From positions 1-48,081 of the forward strand of contig PWHE01000006.1 in the NCBI GenBank assembly GCA_003554735.1: 48,081 bases of DNA, read 5' to 3'. The stretch comes from Mollicutes bacterium. Its GTDB lineage: Bacteria > Bacillota_I > Bacilli_A > Izemoplasmatales > Izemoplasmataceae. Below, in pieces: positions 34,907 to 42,745 of the stretch (the first letter of the stretch is position 1; every line of letters begins with the position of its first letter). The notes below the pieces were generated by a model. It had not been told where the DNA came from. It worked only from the letters and a program-made list of their open reading frames with translations, and did no database searches. The position numbers were made by a program, and so were the translations under genes.

Positions 34907-36122
34907 GTTGTTAAAAAGCCGGAGTCAACGCGCAAAAGTCATCGCTTCGTATGATCAGAGCGACCCGCTCGTCGTGATGCAGACGAACATGCCCGGCCAC
35001 GCCAAACACCATCCCGCGGCGGACGTTGTCCTGAAGACCTTTAAAAGAGTGCTTGAAGCGCTTTACAAACAGCCTGTTGAGATCCATCGCTCATCCGACG
35101 GCGACTATGCGATCATGCCATGCAAGCGGGATGTCGAACGTCTCAAGAACACGCTTGTCTATCTTGAAGAAAACCATCCGCTCGGCCGGCTGGTCGATCT
35201 CGATGTGCACTACTTGGGCGAGCAACATTCAAGACGCGACCTCGGCATGCCGCCGCGTCGCTGTTTTCTCTGTGAAAAGGACGTCAACGTCTGCCGGCGG
35301 GAGGGCAACCATTCCGTGGAATCCCTGGTCAATCATTTCGATGATACCGTCCGTGCGTTTTTAAAGCGCGCGTTGGCCAAAGAGGCCATCCACGCACTCA
35401 GACGCGAACTTTTCACCTATCCTTGCTTCGGTCTCGTCTCCCACCGGGATTCGGGCATTCACACCGACATGAACATCTCACACTTCCTGTCTGCGTTCGA
35501 GATTCTAAAAGAGGCGTTTGAGACCTATCTTTCCTATGGGCTTCACAAGGGGTTCTCCCTGAGCACGCTCCGCGAACAGGGCAAACGGTACGAACTGACG
35601 CTTCTTAAGACGGTCGGCGCGAACACCCACAAAGGGGCGCACTACCTTTTCGGCCTCATCCTTCCATTTTTCGCGCGGAGCGTCATGGAAGGAAATGGGC
35701 GCGAAGCCTTTCTGGAGGCCTTGAAAAAGGCGGCCTCGACCTTTGAAAGCGAGGACCTCGCCGAACAAAAAACCCCGGAATCCACCGGGGAGAAAGCGTA
35801 TCAGTCGTATAGGGTCCGCGGCATCCGCGGTGAAATCGCCGAGGGCTTGCCCTCCATCTATGCATGGTACCCGGGCGCCCATCTTTCCGATCTTGAAAAA
35901 CTGATCCAGATCATGATGCGTCTTGACGACACCACATTGCTAAAGGGCGAAAAAGGCCTTCTCGAGGATGTCAAACGCTGCATGCGCGAGTACATCGGGA
36001 ACCCTTCACCTGAGATGGAGAAAAAACTTGACTGCCTGAAAAAGAATGTCTCGCCGGGTGGCGCGGCCGACATGCTTGCGCTGGTATTCTTTCTTGAACG
36101 GAGCGACTATCTGCTTGAGTAG
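34890..36122 (+). CDS. citXG: CitXG fusion: lyase prosthetic-group transferase and synthase
   Basis: One 410-residue protein doing two steps of prosthetic-group attachment. Residues 1 to about 165 match CitX (transfer of the triphosphoribosyl-dephospho-CoA to CitD): GRLVDLDVHYLG and the RRCFLCEKDVNVCRREGNHS-type cysteine block. Residues from about 175 match CitG (synthesis of that group from dephospho-CoA and ATP): SHRDSGIHTDMN and VGANTHKGAHYLFGL. Fusions of this kind are known in some lactic acid bacteria. AGGAGG lies in the end of citC, overlapped by 17 bases. It ends the operon and overlaps the 3' end of the opposing radical-SAM gene by 16 bases. Confidence 0.93.
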   Translation: MKADTELLKSRSQRAKVIASYDQSDPLVVMQTNMPGHAKHHPAADVVLKTFKRVLEALYKQPVEIHRSSDGDYAIMPCKRDVERLKNTLVYLEENHPLGRLVDLDVHYLGEQHSRRDLGMPPRRCFLCEKDVNVCRREGNHSVESLVNHFDDTVRAFLKRALAKEAIHALRRELFTYPCFGLVSHRDSGIHTDMNISHFLSAFEILKEAFETYLSYGLHKGFSLSTLREQGKRYELTLLKTVGANTHKGAHYLFGLILPFFARSVMEGNGREAFLEALKKAASTFESEDLAEQKTPESTGEKAYQSYRVRGIRGEIAEGLPSIYAWYPGAHLSDLEKLIQIMMRLDDTTLLKGEKGLLEDVKRCMREYIGNPSPEMEKKLDCLKKNVSPGGAADMLALVFFLERSDYLLE

Positions 36123-37030
36123 AGGTCGCCTTGGACCAGGCGCTCCTTGCGCATCCGTTTATCGATTTCATTCATGACCACGAACTTCTTGAGCGTCCAC
36201 TGCGGAGCGATCAGGTCGTCTTTGGCCGCATCGCCGGTGACGCGCTGGACGATGACGTCGGGATGCAGTCGCCTGATCTGTTCGATGGTGATGTCGACGT
36301 ATTCCTCAAGCGTAAGCAAGGGGAAAGGATTCGCCAGGTATTCGTTTCCAAGCGCGGTGTTCTTCGTGATATGAAGCATATGGATTTTGATGCCCTGGAT
36401 ATCCAGATTTCCCAGATGGTCCACGGTTTCAAGCATGGCGTCCTTATCTTCCCAGGGGAAGCCGTTGATGATATGGACCACGACATTGATGCCGCGTTTT
36501 CTGAGCCGTTTGACGGCATCGTCGAACGTGGCCAGATCATGACCGCGATTGATCCGTTTCGCGGTTTTTTCATGCATGCTCTGAAGACCGATCTCCACTT
36601 GTAGGTAGGTACGCTTGTGCAATGATTCGAGCACATCGATTACGGATTCATCCACACAATCGGCACGGGTCCCGATGGAAAGGCCGACCACGTTTTCATC
36701 GAGGTTGAGAGCCTTGTCATAAAGCGTGCGGAGTGTGTCCGCCGGCGCGTAGGTGTTCGTGTTCGCCTGGAAGTAGGCGATGTATTTCGCTTCGGGCCAT
36801 TTTTCGTGCATTCGCGTCTTGATCGCTTTGAACTGTGAAGCGAGCGTCTCGCCGATGTCGCCGGCGAAGTCGCCCGACCCCGAGGGCGAACAGAAGATGC
36901 ATCCGCCATAGCCTTTTGTCCCGTCTTTGTTCGGGCATGAGAAACCGGCGTTCAAAGAGACCTTGAACACCTTGGAACCGAATGTGTTTCGGAGAAAGTC
37001 ATTCATTGTGTTGTAATGTTTTTCAGCCAT
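36107..37030 (-). CDS. Radical SAM protein, TIGR01212 family (YtqA/YhcC)
   Basis: The 307-residue protein has an unusual cysteine motif for a radical SAM enzyme, SCPNKDGTKGYGGCIFC near residues 30-47, typical of the YtqA/YhcC group, followed by the barrel with V-G-L-S-I-G-T-R-A-D-C and LQVEIGLQSM. Its reaction is unknown to me. The start at 37030 is preceded by AAGGTG with six-base spacing; a GTG nine bases upstream is part of that signal. It is the only minus-strand gene between 20 and 48 kb and converges on citXG with overlapping ends and no terminator between. Confidence 0.88.
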   Translation of the reverse strand: MAEKHYNTMNDFLRNTFGSKVFKVSLNAGFSCPNKDGTKGYGGCIFCSPSGSGDFAGDIGETLASQFKAIKTRMHEKWPEAKYIAYFQANTNTYAPADTLRTLYDKALNLDENVVGLSIGTRADCVDESVIDVLESLHKRTYLQVEIGLQSMHEKTAKRINRGHDLATFDDAVKRLRKRGINVVVHIINGFPWEDKDAMLETVDHLGNLDIQGIKIHMLHITKNTALGNEYLANPFPLLTLEEYVDITIEQIRRLHPDVIVQRVTGDAAKDDLIAPQWTLKKFVVMNEIDKRMRKERLVQGDLYSSR

Positions 37031-37082
37031 ACCCATCACCTTGATTTATTTTAGCACAACGTGTTCGCATGCGTCCATGATG

Positions 37083-37091
37083 TGGTATAAT
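37083..37091 (+). promoter_or_regulatory. extended -10 promoter before the DUF1189-like gene
   Basis: TGGTATAAT, a perfect extended -10, lies 16 bases before the start codon, so the transcript has a very short leader. Confidence 0.6.
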
Positions 37092-37107
37092 AATTATTGG
37101 TGATTAT

Positions 37108-37929
37108 ATGTTCAGACGTGTAAGGAGCGCCATAGTCGCACCACAAGACCTTATTGGATTCCGTAACGACAAACCCATCCTCGCCATCTTGTTCATGATG
37201 TTTTTCGCCCTTTTCATGACGGTCGGACCCGCTTTGCGCGTCCTGCAGTTCTCGGGCATTTCCAACACCATGCGCACAGAGATACGCGAGTCTTTTGTCT
37301 ATCCGGATGAACCGTGTGGCATCGCTGATGCGACGGTCGAGTGCGAGGGCGGTCCGCACGCATTGTTCGAAGAGACTATTTTCAATCTGCCGTTCACGTT
37401 CATCATCGATGGCGCCGAAAGTTATGACATCGACCGTTATGATGGCAATCATGTCGTGCTGATCGGCGATACGATGTATATCTCGGCCGATCAGTTCTTT
37501 TTGCAGCAGGCGTTCATTGAACGGCCCATCAGCGAGATGGACCCGGCGATCCACAACCTTGATTTCAACCCCGACCCCGGTGAACGGACGGCCTTTTTCG
37601 CGAGCCTGTTTGACACGATCGACACGGAAATGATGAACTACGTCCCCTTTTGGCTCGGTGTGAGAGTCGTCTCCGAATTCATCAGCGCGATGCTTCTGTT
37701 TATGGCGTTTGTGCTGCTCAACGCCTTCTTGATTCGCCAACGCATGAAAAAAGTGCCGTTCCGCCAGATGTTCGTGATGATGACCTACGCCTCGACGCTG
37801 CTTTTTATTGTTCTGGTGTTCAATCAGCTCGTGATGTTCAATCTCATTTTGTTCATCGTGTTGCTGTTCATAGGCTTCAGGCAGACATCGAAACTCGCTT
37901 TCGAACTGCAAAAACGCCTTTACGGTTGA
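37108..37929 (+). CDS. Predicted membrane protein, DUF1189-like
   Basis: The 273-residue protein has one N-terminal membrane segment (about 25-45), an extracytoplasmic domain of some 140 residues, and three or four C-terminal segments (about 190-260). The opening P-x-D-L-I-G-F-R and the overall layout recall DUF1189 (MalT-like or envelope-associated membrane proteins of Bacillota), but the match is weak. Function unknown. It has its own promoter and is followed by the leuS promoter and T-box. Confidence 0.6.
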   Translation: MFRRVRSAIVAPQDLIGFRNDKPILAILFMMFFALFMTVGPALRVLQFSGISNTMRTEIRESFVYPDEPCGIADATVECEGGPHALFEETIFNLPFTFIIDGAESYDIDRYDGNHVVLIGDTMYISADQFFLQQAFIERPISEMDPAIHNLDFNPDPGERTAFFASLFDTIDTEMMNYVPFWLGVRVVSEFISAMLLFMAFVLLNAFLIRQRMKKVPFRQMFVMMTYASTLLFIVLVFNQLVMFNLILFIVLLFIGFRQTSKLAFELQKRLYG

Positions 37930-37953
37930 AAAATTCTTCAAATGTGCTAAACT
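37926..37953 (+). promoter_or_regulatory. leuS promoter
   Basis: TTGAAA (37926-37931), 16 bp, then extended -10 TGCTAAACT (37945-37953), placed over the end of the preceding gene. Confidence 0.6.
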
Positions 37954-37959
37954 TAAATC

Positions 37960-38167
37960 AAATCAAAGACAACGATCCGGGAGCAGTAGTGTCCCTCGCT
38001 TTTCAAGAGACTTAGTGGTGCTGCGAACTAAGAAAGCGACCGCACGAACTCGCCCGGGGAGTCGCGCATGAACTGCGCCGTTTTCCGCGTTAAGGACTCA
38101 AGTGCTTAATTGAACAAAGGTGGTACCGCGGCTCAGTCGTCCTTATTTGAAATAAGGACTTTTTTTA
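37960..38167 (+). ncRNA. T-box leader of leuS
   Basis: A tRNA-sensing riboswitch. Stem I closes with CCGGG (37977-37981) and CCCGG (38053-38057); its loop-E pair AGTA (37985-37988) and GAA (38046-38048) precedes the specifier codon CTC (Leu) at 38049-38051. The T-box AAAGGTGGTACCGCG is at 38116-38130. The antiterminator strand AAGGAC (38092-38097) competes for GTCCTT with the terminator at 38139-38167. Uncharged leucyl-tRNA should favour readthrough into leuS. Confidence 0.95.
38139..38167 (+). terminator. T-box-controlled terminator of leuS
   Basis: GTCCTTATT / AATAAGGAC stem with a three-base loop and eight T; conditional on leucyl-tRNA charging. Confidence 0.93.
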
Positions 38168-38187
38168 TTCACAAAGGAGGAATACCC

Positions 38188-40608
38188 ATGAAATACAATC
38201 CCAAAGCCATCGAAGCGAAGTGGCAGAAACACTGGTACGAAAGCGGTGCGTTCAGCGCCGAGGACTTCAGCGACAAACCGAAATACTATTCGCTTGTCGA
38301 ATTCCCCTATCCTTCGGGTTCAGGGATGCACGTCGGTCACATTCGTGCCTACACAAGCCTCGAGATTGTTTCAAGAAAACGCCGTATGGAAGGTTATAAC
38401 GTGCTTTTCCCGATCGGGTTTGACGCGTTCGGATTGCCGACGGAGAACTACGCCATGCAACAAAAGATCCACCCCAGAAAAATCACCGACGAGAACATCG
38501 GAATATTCACCGATCAATTGAAACGTGCCGGATTCTCATTCGATTTCGACCGCACGGTCGATACGACGGACCCCGGTTACTACAAATGGACGCAGTGGAT
38601 TTTCCTGCAACTCTTCAAGAAAGACCTCGCCTATCGCAGCAAGACCCATGTCAATTACTGTCCGTCCTGCAAAGTGGTGCTTTCCAACGAAGAAAGCCAG
38701 GGCGGCAAATGCGACCGCTGCGGCGAAACCGTCGTCCAAAAAGAGAAAGACGTCTGGTTCCTCAAAATCACCGAATACGCCGACAGGTTGCTTGAAGGAC
38801 TCAAAGACCTTGACACCCTGCCACGAATCAAACGCGAACAGGAAAACTGGATCGGCAAGAGCGTCGGAGCCGAAATCGTCTTTCCCGTCAACGAAGCGGA
38901 CGAATCCCTGAACGTTTTCACCACACGCCCCGATACGCTTTTCGGTGCGACCTTCATGGTCATCGCCCCCGAGCATCCGCTCATTGAAAAGGCCGCAGAC
39001 CACATAAAAAATCTCGATGCGGTACGCCAATACCGTAAGGACGCGCAACTCAAAAGCGAGTTCGAACGGACCGAACTTTCCAAAGACAAGACCGGCGTGA
39101 AACTTGAAGGGCTCACAGCCAAGAATCCGCTCAGCGACGAAGATATCCCGATCTTCATCGCCGATTACGTCATGATGGGTTATGGAACCGGAGCCATCAT
39201 GGCGGTCCCCGCGCACGATGCGCGCGATTACGAGTTCGCCAAGACCTACGGACTTTCCGTTCGTGAAGTCATACAGGGCGGCGACATCGAAAAAGAAGCC
39301 TATACCGACGTGGAAGAAGGCGTCTTGATCAACAGCGGCTTCCTCAATGGCCTCAGTGTCGCCGAGGCGATCGAGAAAACCATTGAGCACGTTGTTGAAG
39401 AAGGCATTGGGGAAAAAGCGGTCAACTTCAAGATGAAAGACTGGGCCTTCAACCGCCAACGCTACTGGGGAGAGCCCATCCCGATCGTGCACTGCGATGC
39501 ATGCGGCATGGTTCCTGTCCCTGAAGAAGACCTTCCCGTGGAACTTCCCGGCACCGACCAGGACATCCGCAACATCGAACCGGGCGCAGAAGGCGAAAGT
39601 CCGCTTGCAAGCATCGATGCCTTCGTTCATACCACTTGCCCCAAATGCGGCAAGGCGGCCCGCCGTGAAACCGACACCATGCCCCAATGGGCCGGATCAA
39701 GCTGGTACTTCCTGCGCTATACGGACCCCGGGAACGACGAGGCATTGGCCGATTATGAGAAACTGCAATACTGGTTGCCAGTCGATTGGTACAACGGCGG
39801 CATGGAGCACGTCACCCGCCACGTCATCTATTCACGTTTCTGGCACCAGTTCCTCTATGACATCGGCGTGGTCCCCACCAAAGAACCTTACAAAAAACGC
39901 ACCGCCCAGGGTCTGATTTTGGGGCCCGACGGTGACAAGATGAGCAAATCGAAAGGCAATGTCGTCAACCCGATGGAGACCATCGACTTCTACGGCGCCG
40001 ACACCCTGAGACTCTATATCCTCTTCATCGGGGACTACGAACAGCCGACCCCGTGGAGCGAAACCGGCGTCAAGGGCTCGAGGCGTTTCCTTGAAAGAGT
40101 GTGGAAACTTCAACACAACGTCGATGCGGCCCACGAGGACGACAAAGCGCTTCTCATCGAACTCAACAAGACCATCAAAGGCGTGGATGAGGACATCGAG
40201 AACACCAAGTTCAACACCGCCATCTCCAAACTCATGACCTTTGTCAACGAAGCGCTGCAGCGGGAGAAAATCAGCAAAACGACGTTCGAGACCCTGCTCA
40301 GACTCCTGAATCCCTTCGCCCCGCATATGGCCGAAGAACTCAACGAACTCATCGGTAACACGCAAAGCCTTGTCCATGCACCGTTTCCGACGGTTGATGA
40401 GACCCTGCTCGAAGAAGAAAAAGTCACCATCGTCCTGCAAGTCAACGGAAAAGTCCGCGACAAGGTGGACACCGCCAAAGACCAAGAAAAGGACGCCCTC
40501 GAACAGATCGCGCTTGAAAGCGAACGCGTGAAACAGTTCACGGAAGGCAAAACCATCCATAAAGTCATCGTCGTCCCCAACAAACTCGTCAATGTCGTAG
40601 CGAAATGA
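38188..40608 (+). CDS. leuS: Leucyl-tRNA synthetase
   Basis: Class I synthetase charging tRNA-Leu. The 806-residue product has the HIGH element as HVGHIRAYT (near 51), the zinc-like cysteine pairs (CPSC, CDRC), the CP1 editing domain with the T-rich and GTGAIMAVPAHD segments, and KMSKSKGN near residue 590. Start ATG 38188 has AAAGGAGG; an in-frame extension from 38110 lies in the T-box terminator and is rejected. Confidence 0.98.
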   Translation: MKYNPKAIEAKWQKHWYESGAFSAEDFSDKPKYYSLVEFPYPSGSGMHVGHIRAYTSLEIVSRKRRMEGYNVLFPIGFDAFGLPTENYAMQQKIHPRKITDENIGIFTDQLKRAGFSFDFDRTVDTTDPGYYKWTQWIFLQLFKKDLAYRSKTHVNYCPSCKVVLSNEESQGGKCDRCGETVVQKEKDVWFLKITEYADRLLEGLKDLDTLPRIKREQENWIGKSVGAEIVFPVNEADESLNVFTTRPDTLFGATFMVIAPEHPLIEKAADHIKNLDAVRQYRKDAQLKSEFERTELSKDKTGVKLEGLTAKNPLSDEDIPIFIADYVMMGYGTGAIMAVPAHDARDYEFAKTYGLSVREVIQGGDIEKEAYTDVEEGVLINSGFLNGLSVAEAIEKTIEHVVEEGIGEKAVNFKMKDWAFNRQRYWGEPIPIVHCDACGMVPVPEEDLPVELPGTDQDIRNIEPGAEGESPLASIDAFVHTTCPKCGKAARRETDTMPQWAGSSWYFLRYTDPGNDEALADYEKLQYWLPVDWYNGGMEHVTRHVIYSRFWHQFLYDIGVVPTKEPYKKRTAQGLILGPDGDKMSKSKGNVVNPMETIDFYGADTLRLYILFIGDYEQPTPWSETGVKGSRRFLERVWKLQHNVDAAHEDDKALLIELNKTIKGVDEDIENTKFNTAISKLMTFVNEALQREKISKTTFETLLRLLNPFAPHMAEELNELIGNTQSLVHAPFPTVDETLLEEEKVTIVLQVNGKVRDKVDTAKDQEKDALEQIALESERVKQFTEGKTIHKVIVVPNKLVNVVAK

Positions 40609-40611
40609 TCC

Positions 40612-40634
40612 GAGCCCTCTTTGAGGGCTCTTTT
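40612..40634 (+). terminator. leuS terminator
   Basis: GAGCCCTC / GAGGGCTC stem with a TTT loop, followed by TTTT. Confidence 0.88.
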
Positions 40635-40682
40635 CTTGTTTTTCATAAAATTTCTATAATACAACTTTTTTATCTTTTGGCA

Positions 40683-40711
40683 TTGCAACCCCATATCAAA
40701 CGTGTTATAAT
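40683..40711 (+). promoter_or_regulatory. promoter of the branched-chain fermentation operon
   Basis: TTGCAA (40683-40688), 17 bp, then extended -10 TGTTATAAT (40703-40711). Confidence 0.8.
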
Positions 40712-40718
40712 TTTTGTG

Positions 40719-40744
40719 TAAAAACGCTTTCATACAAAGCGTTT
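40719..40744 (+). promoter_or_regulatory. double cre-like operator with inverted repeat
   Basis: TAAAAACGCTTTCA (40719-40732) matches 13 of 14 cre positions. A second site lies immediately downstream, reading 12 of 14 on the minus strand. Together they make the perfect inverted repeat AAACGCTTT-CATAC-AAAGCGTTT (40722-40744). The pair begins at about +1, so a bound CcpA-like repressor would block the operon. Confidence 0.75.
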
Positions 40745-40781
40745 AAATTATGAGTGCTTATCTTTTAAGGAGGATTTTTTT

Positions 40782-41852
40782 ATGAAGAAATTTGAGTACA
40801 TGGAGAAACACGGATACGAACAACTCGTGTTTTTTCATGACAAGACAACAGGACTGAGGGGCATCACATGTATTCATAATACGACTCTGGGTCCCGCACT
40901 CGGGGGAACACGGTTGTGGGATTACGAAAACGAAGACGACGCCACTTTGGACGTGCTTCGTCTGGCTCGCGGAATGACCTATAAAGCCGCGGCCGCCGGT
41001 CTCAATCTCGGCGGTGGGAAAACCGTACTCATCGGCAAGGCCGACGAAGTGAAAAGTGAAGCGTATTTCCGCGGTCTCGGCCGTTATGTCCAATCGCTCA
41101 ACGGACGTTACATCACGGCTGAGGACGTCAATACATCAACCAAGGACATGGGCTTTGTGAACATGGAAACCGACCATGTCGTTGGGCTTCCCGGCAAAAG
41201 CGGGAACCCTTCTCCGGCCACGGCTACAGGCACCTTCCACGGCATTCGTGCATCGCTCGTGGAGAAATTCGGTTCCGATGATATGAGTGAACGGACCTTT
41301 GCGGTTCAGGGTGCCGGGCAGACCGGTGACTTCCTGATCGGCTATTTGCTCGATGCCGGGGCGAAAAAGGTCTATTTCACTGAAATCAACGAGAAGCATA
41401 TCAAGAAGATCAAGGAAAAATACCCGAGCGTGGAATTCGTCGATCCCGACGACATCTACGGACTCGATGTCGATGTCTACGCACCATGTGCGCTTGGCGC
41501 CGTCATCAACGACAAGACCATCAAGCAACTCAAAGCGTCCATCGTGGCGGGAACGGCGAACAACGTTCTTGAAGAAGAGGACAAACACGGACAGAAACTT
41601 TTCGATGCCGGCATTCTCTACGCGCCCGACTTCGTCATCAACGCCGGCGGGCTGATCAATGTCTATCATGAGACCAAAGGGTATAACGAAGAAGCCGCCT
41701 ACCGTGATATCGAGCGCATCTACGACCGCATCACGGATATCTACAAGATTTCCAAAGACAACAACACCCATACACAAGAAGCCGCCAAGATTTTCGCAAA
41801 ACAACGCATCGAGACCATCAACCAGATGCGTGCCAACTACATCAAGCGATAA
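40782..41852 (+). CDS. ldh: Leucine dehydrogenase
   Basis: NAD-dependent deamination of leucine, valine and isoleucine to 2-oxo acids. The 356-residue product has the Glu/Leu/Phe/Val dehydrogenase active-site segment GGGKTVLIG near residue 77-85 with the catalytic lysine, P-A-L-G-G-T-R upstream, and the Rossmann motif VQGAGQTGDFL. AAGGAGG precedes ATG 40782. The next five genes encode the steps that would follow, so it acts here in catabolism. The symbol follows Bacillus usage (also bcd) and does not mean lactate dehydrogenase. Confidence 0.93.
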   Translation: MKKFEYMEKHGYEQLVFFHDKTTGLRGITCIHNTTLGPALGGTRLWDYENEDDATLDVLRLARGMTYKAAAAGLNLGGGKTVLIGKADEVKSEAYFRGLGRYVQSLNGRYITAEDVNTSTKDMGFVNMETDHVVGLPGKSGNPSPATATGTFHGIRASLVEKFGSDDMSERTFAVQGAGQTGDFLIGYLLDAGAKKVYFTEINEKHIKKIKEKYPSVEFVDPDDIYGLDVDVYAPCALGAVINDKTIKQLKASIVAGTANNVLEEEDKHGQKLFDAGILYAPDFVINAGGLINVYHETKGYNEEAAYRDIERIYDRITDIYKISKDNNTHTQEAAKIFAKQRIETINQMRANYIKR

Positions 41853-42499
41853 TGAAGCGAATAACGGTTCTGAGCGGTCACTACGGAAGCGGGAAAAGTG
41901 AGATCGCGGTGAACCTCGCAATCAATGAAAAGGTCGACATGCTTGTCGACCTTGACATTGTCAATCCCTATTTTCGTTCCAGGAGTGTCCGTGACCTGTT
42001 GGAATCCCACCAGGTGAGACTTGTCGAATCGACAATCGAGAACGCATCCGGAAGCGACCTTCCCTATGTGTCGGGCACCGCACTCAAACCGTTTTTGGAT
42101 CCTTCCATCCGCGCAATCTATGATTTGGCCGGAACGAAAGCGGGAGCGAAGCTGATGATGCAGTATACCGAACACATCAACCCCGATTCCATCGACTTTC
42201 TGCTGGTGATTAACATCTATCGGATGGAAACATCGGATGCGGCCAAGATCATCGCACTCATCGATGAGCTTGAAGGAAGCGCACAGCTGCGCATCAACGG
42301 ACTCATCAACAACTCAAACCTGATGAAAGAGACAACACAGGAACATATCGAAGAAGGTGAAAAGGTTTTGAAAACCGTGTCCGAAAAAACCGGCATTCCA
42401 ATCGCTTTCACGTTCATCGAGGAACATGTCAAAACCAACCACATTTTCGCAGGCCGGAACCGGACGCTGGTTCGCTATCTTGCGAAGCACTGGTTATAG
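41852..42499 (+). CDS. P-loop ATPase associated with 2-oxoacid oxidoreductase
   Basis: The 215-residue protein is a MinD/NubA-like P-loop NTPase: Walker A GHYGSGKSE (residues 9-17), switch DLDIVNPYFRSR near 33-44, and DLAGTKAG near 90 as Walker B region. It has no cysteine-rich cluster site. Its ATG shares a base with the dehydrogenase stop and nine bases separate it from the ferredoxin subunit, so it is embedded in the operon. A role in cofactor or Fe-S loading of the oxidoreductase is a guess from position; I know no tested function. Confidence 0.8.
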   Translation: MKRITVLSGHYGSGKSEIAVNLAINEKVDMLVDLDIVNPYFRSRSVRDLLESHQVRLVESTIENASGSDLPYVSGTALKPFLDPSIRAIYDLAGTKAGAKLMMQYTEHINPDSIDFLLVINIYRMETSDAAKIIALIDELEGSAQLRINGLINNSNLMKETTQEHIEEGEKVLKTVSEKTGIPIAFTFIEEHVKTNHIFAGRNRTLVRYLAKHWL

Positions 42500-42508
42500 G
42501 AGGCTACT

Positions 42509-42733
42509 ATGGCAAAAGGAAGAATCATCATCAATGAAGAGAAGTGCAAGGGCTGCAACCTGTGTGTCCACCAATGCCCCGTGAACATCCTCGCACTGGA
42601 TACCTCGCGCACCAACCAAAAAGGCTACACCCCACTGATGGTGACCGACATGGACAAATGCATCGCTTGCACCTTTTGTGCGATGATCTGTCCGGACAAC
42701 GTCATCACTGTCGAGCGATACGCAAAGGATTAA
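42509..42733 (+). CDS. vorD: 2-oxoacid:ferredoxin oxidoreductase, ferredoxin-like delta subunit
   Basis: A 74-residue protein with two 4Fe-4S motifs CxxCxxCxxxCP (residues 13-23 and 51-61), which would carry electrons from the thiamine centre to ferredoxin. AGGAGG precedes the ATG. Twelve bases separate it from the alpha subunit. Vor/Kor naming depends on substrate; branched-chain oxo acids are inferred from leucine dehydrogenase in the operon. Confidence 0.9.
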   Translation: MAKGRIIINEEKCKGCNLCVHQCPVNILALDTSRTNQKGYTPLMVTDMDKCIACTFCAMICPDNVITVERYAKD

Positions 42734-42745
42734 AGGAGGCCAATC

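Noticed and set aside
31418-36122. True citrate fermentation operon
   Set aside because: No citrate transporter, sensor kinase or oxaloacetate decarboxylase is present, and the genes are joined by overlaps to mal. Citramalate is the more likely substrate.
38110-38187. N-terminal extension of leuS
   Set aside because: It translates the T-box and terminator; ATG 38188 has AAAGGAGG.
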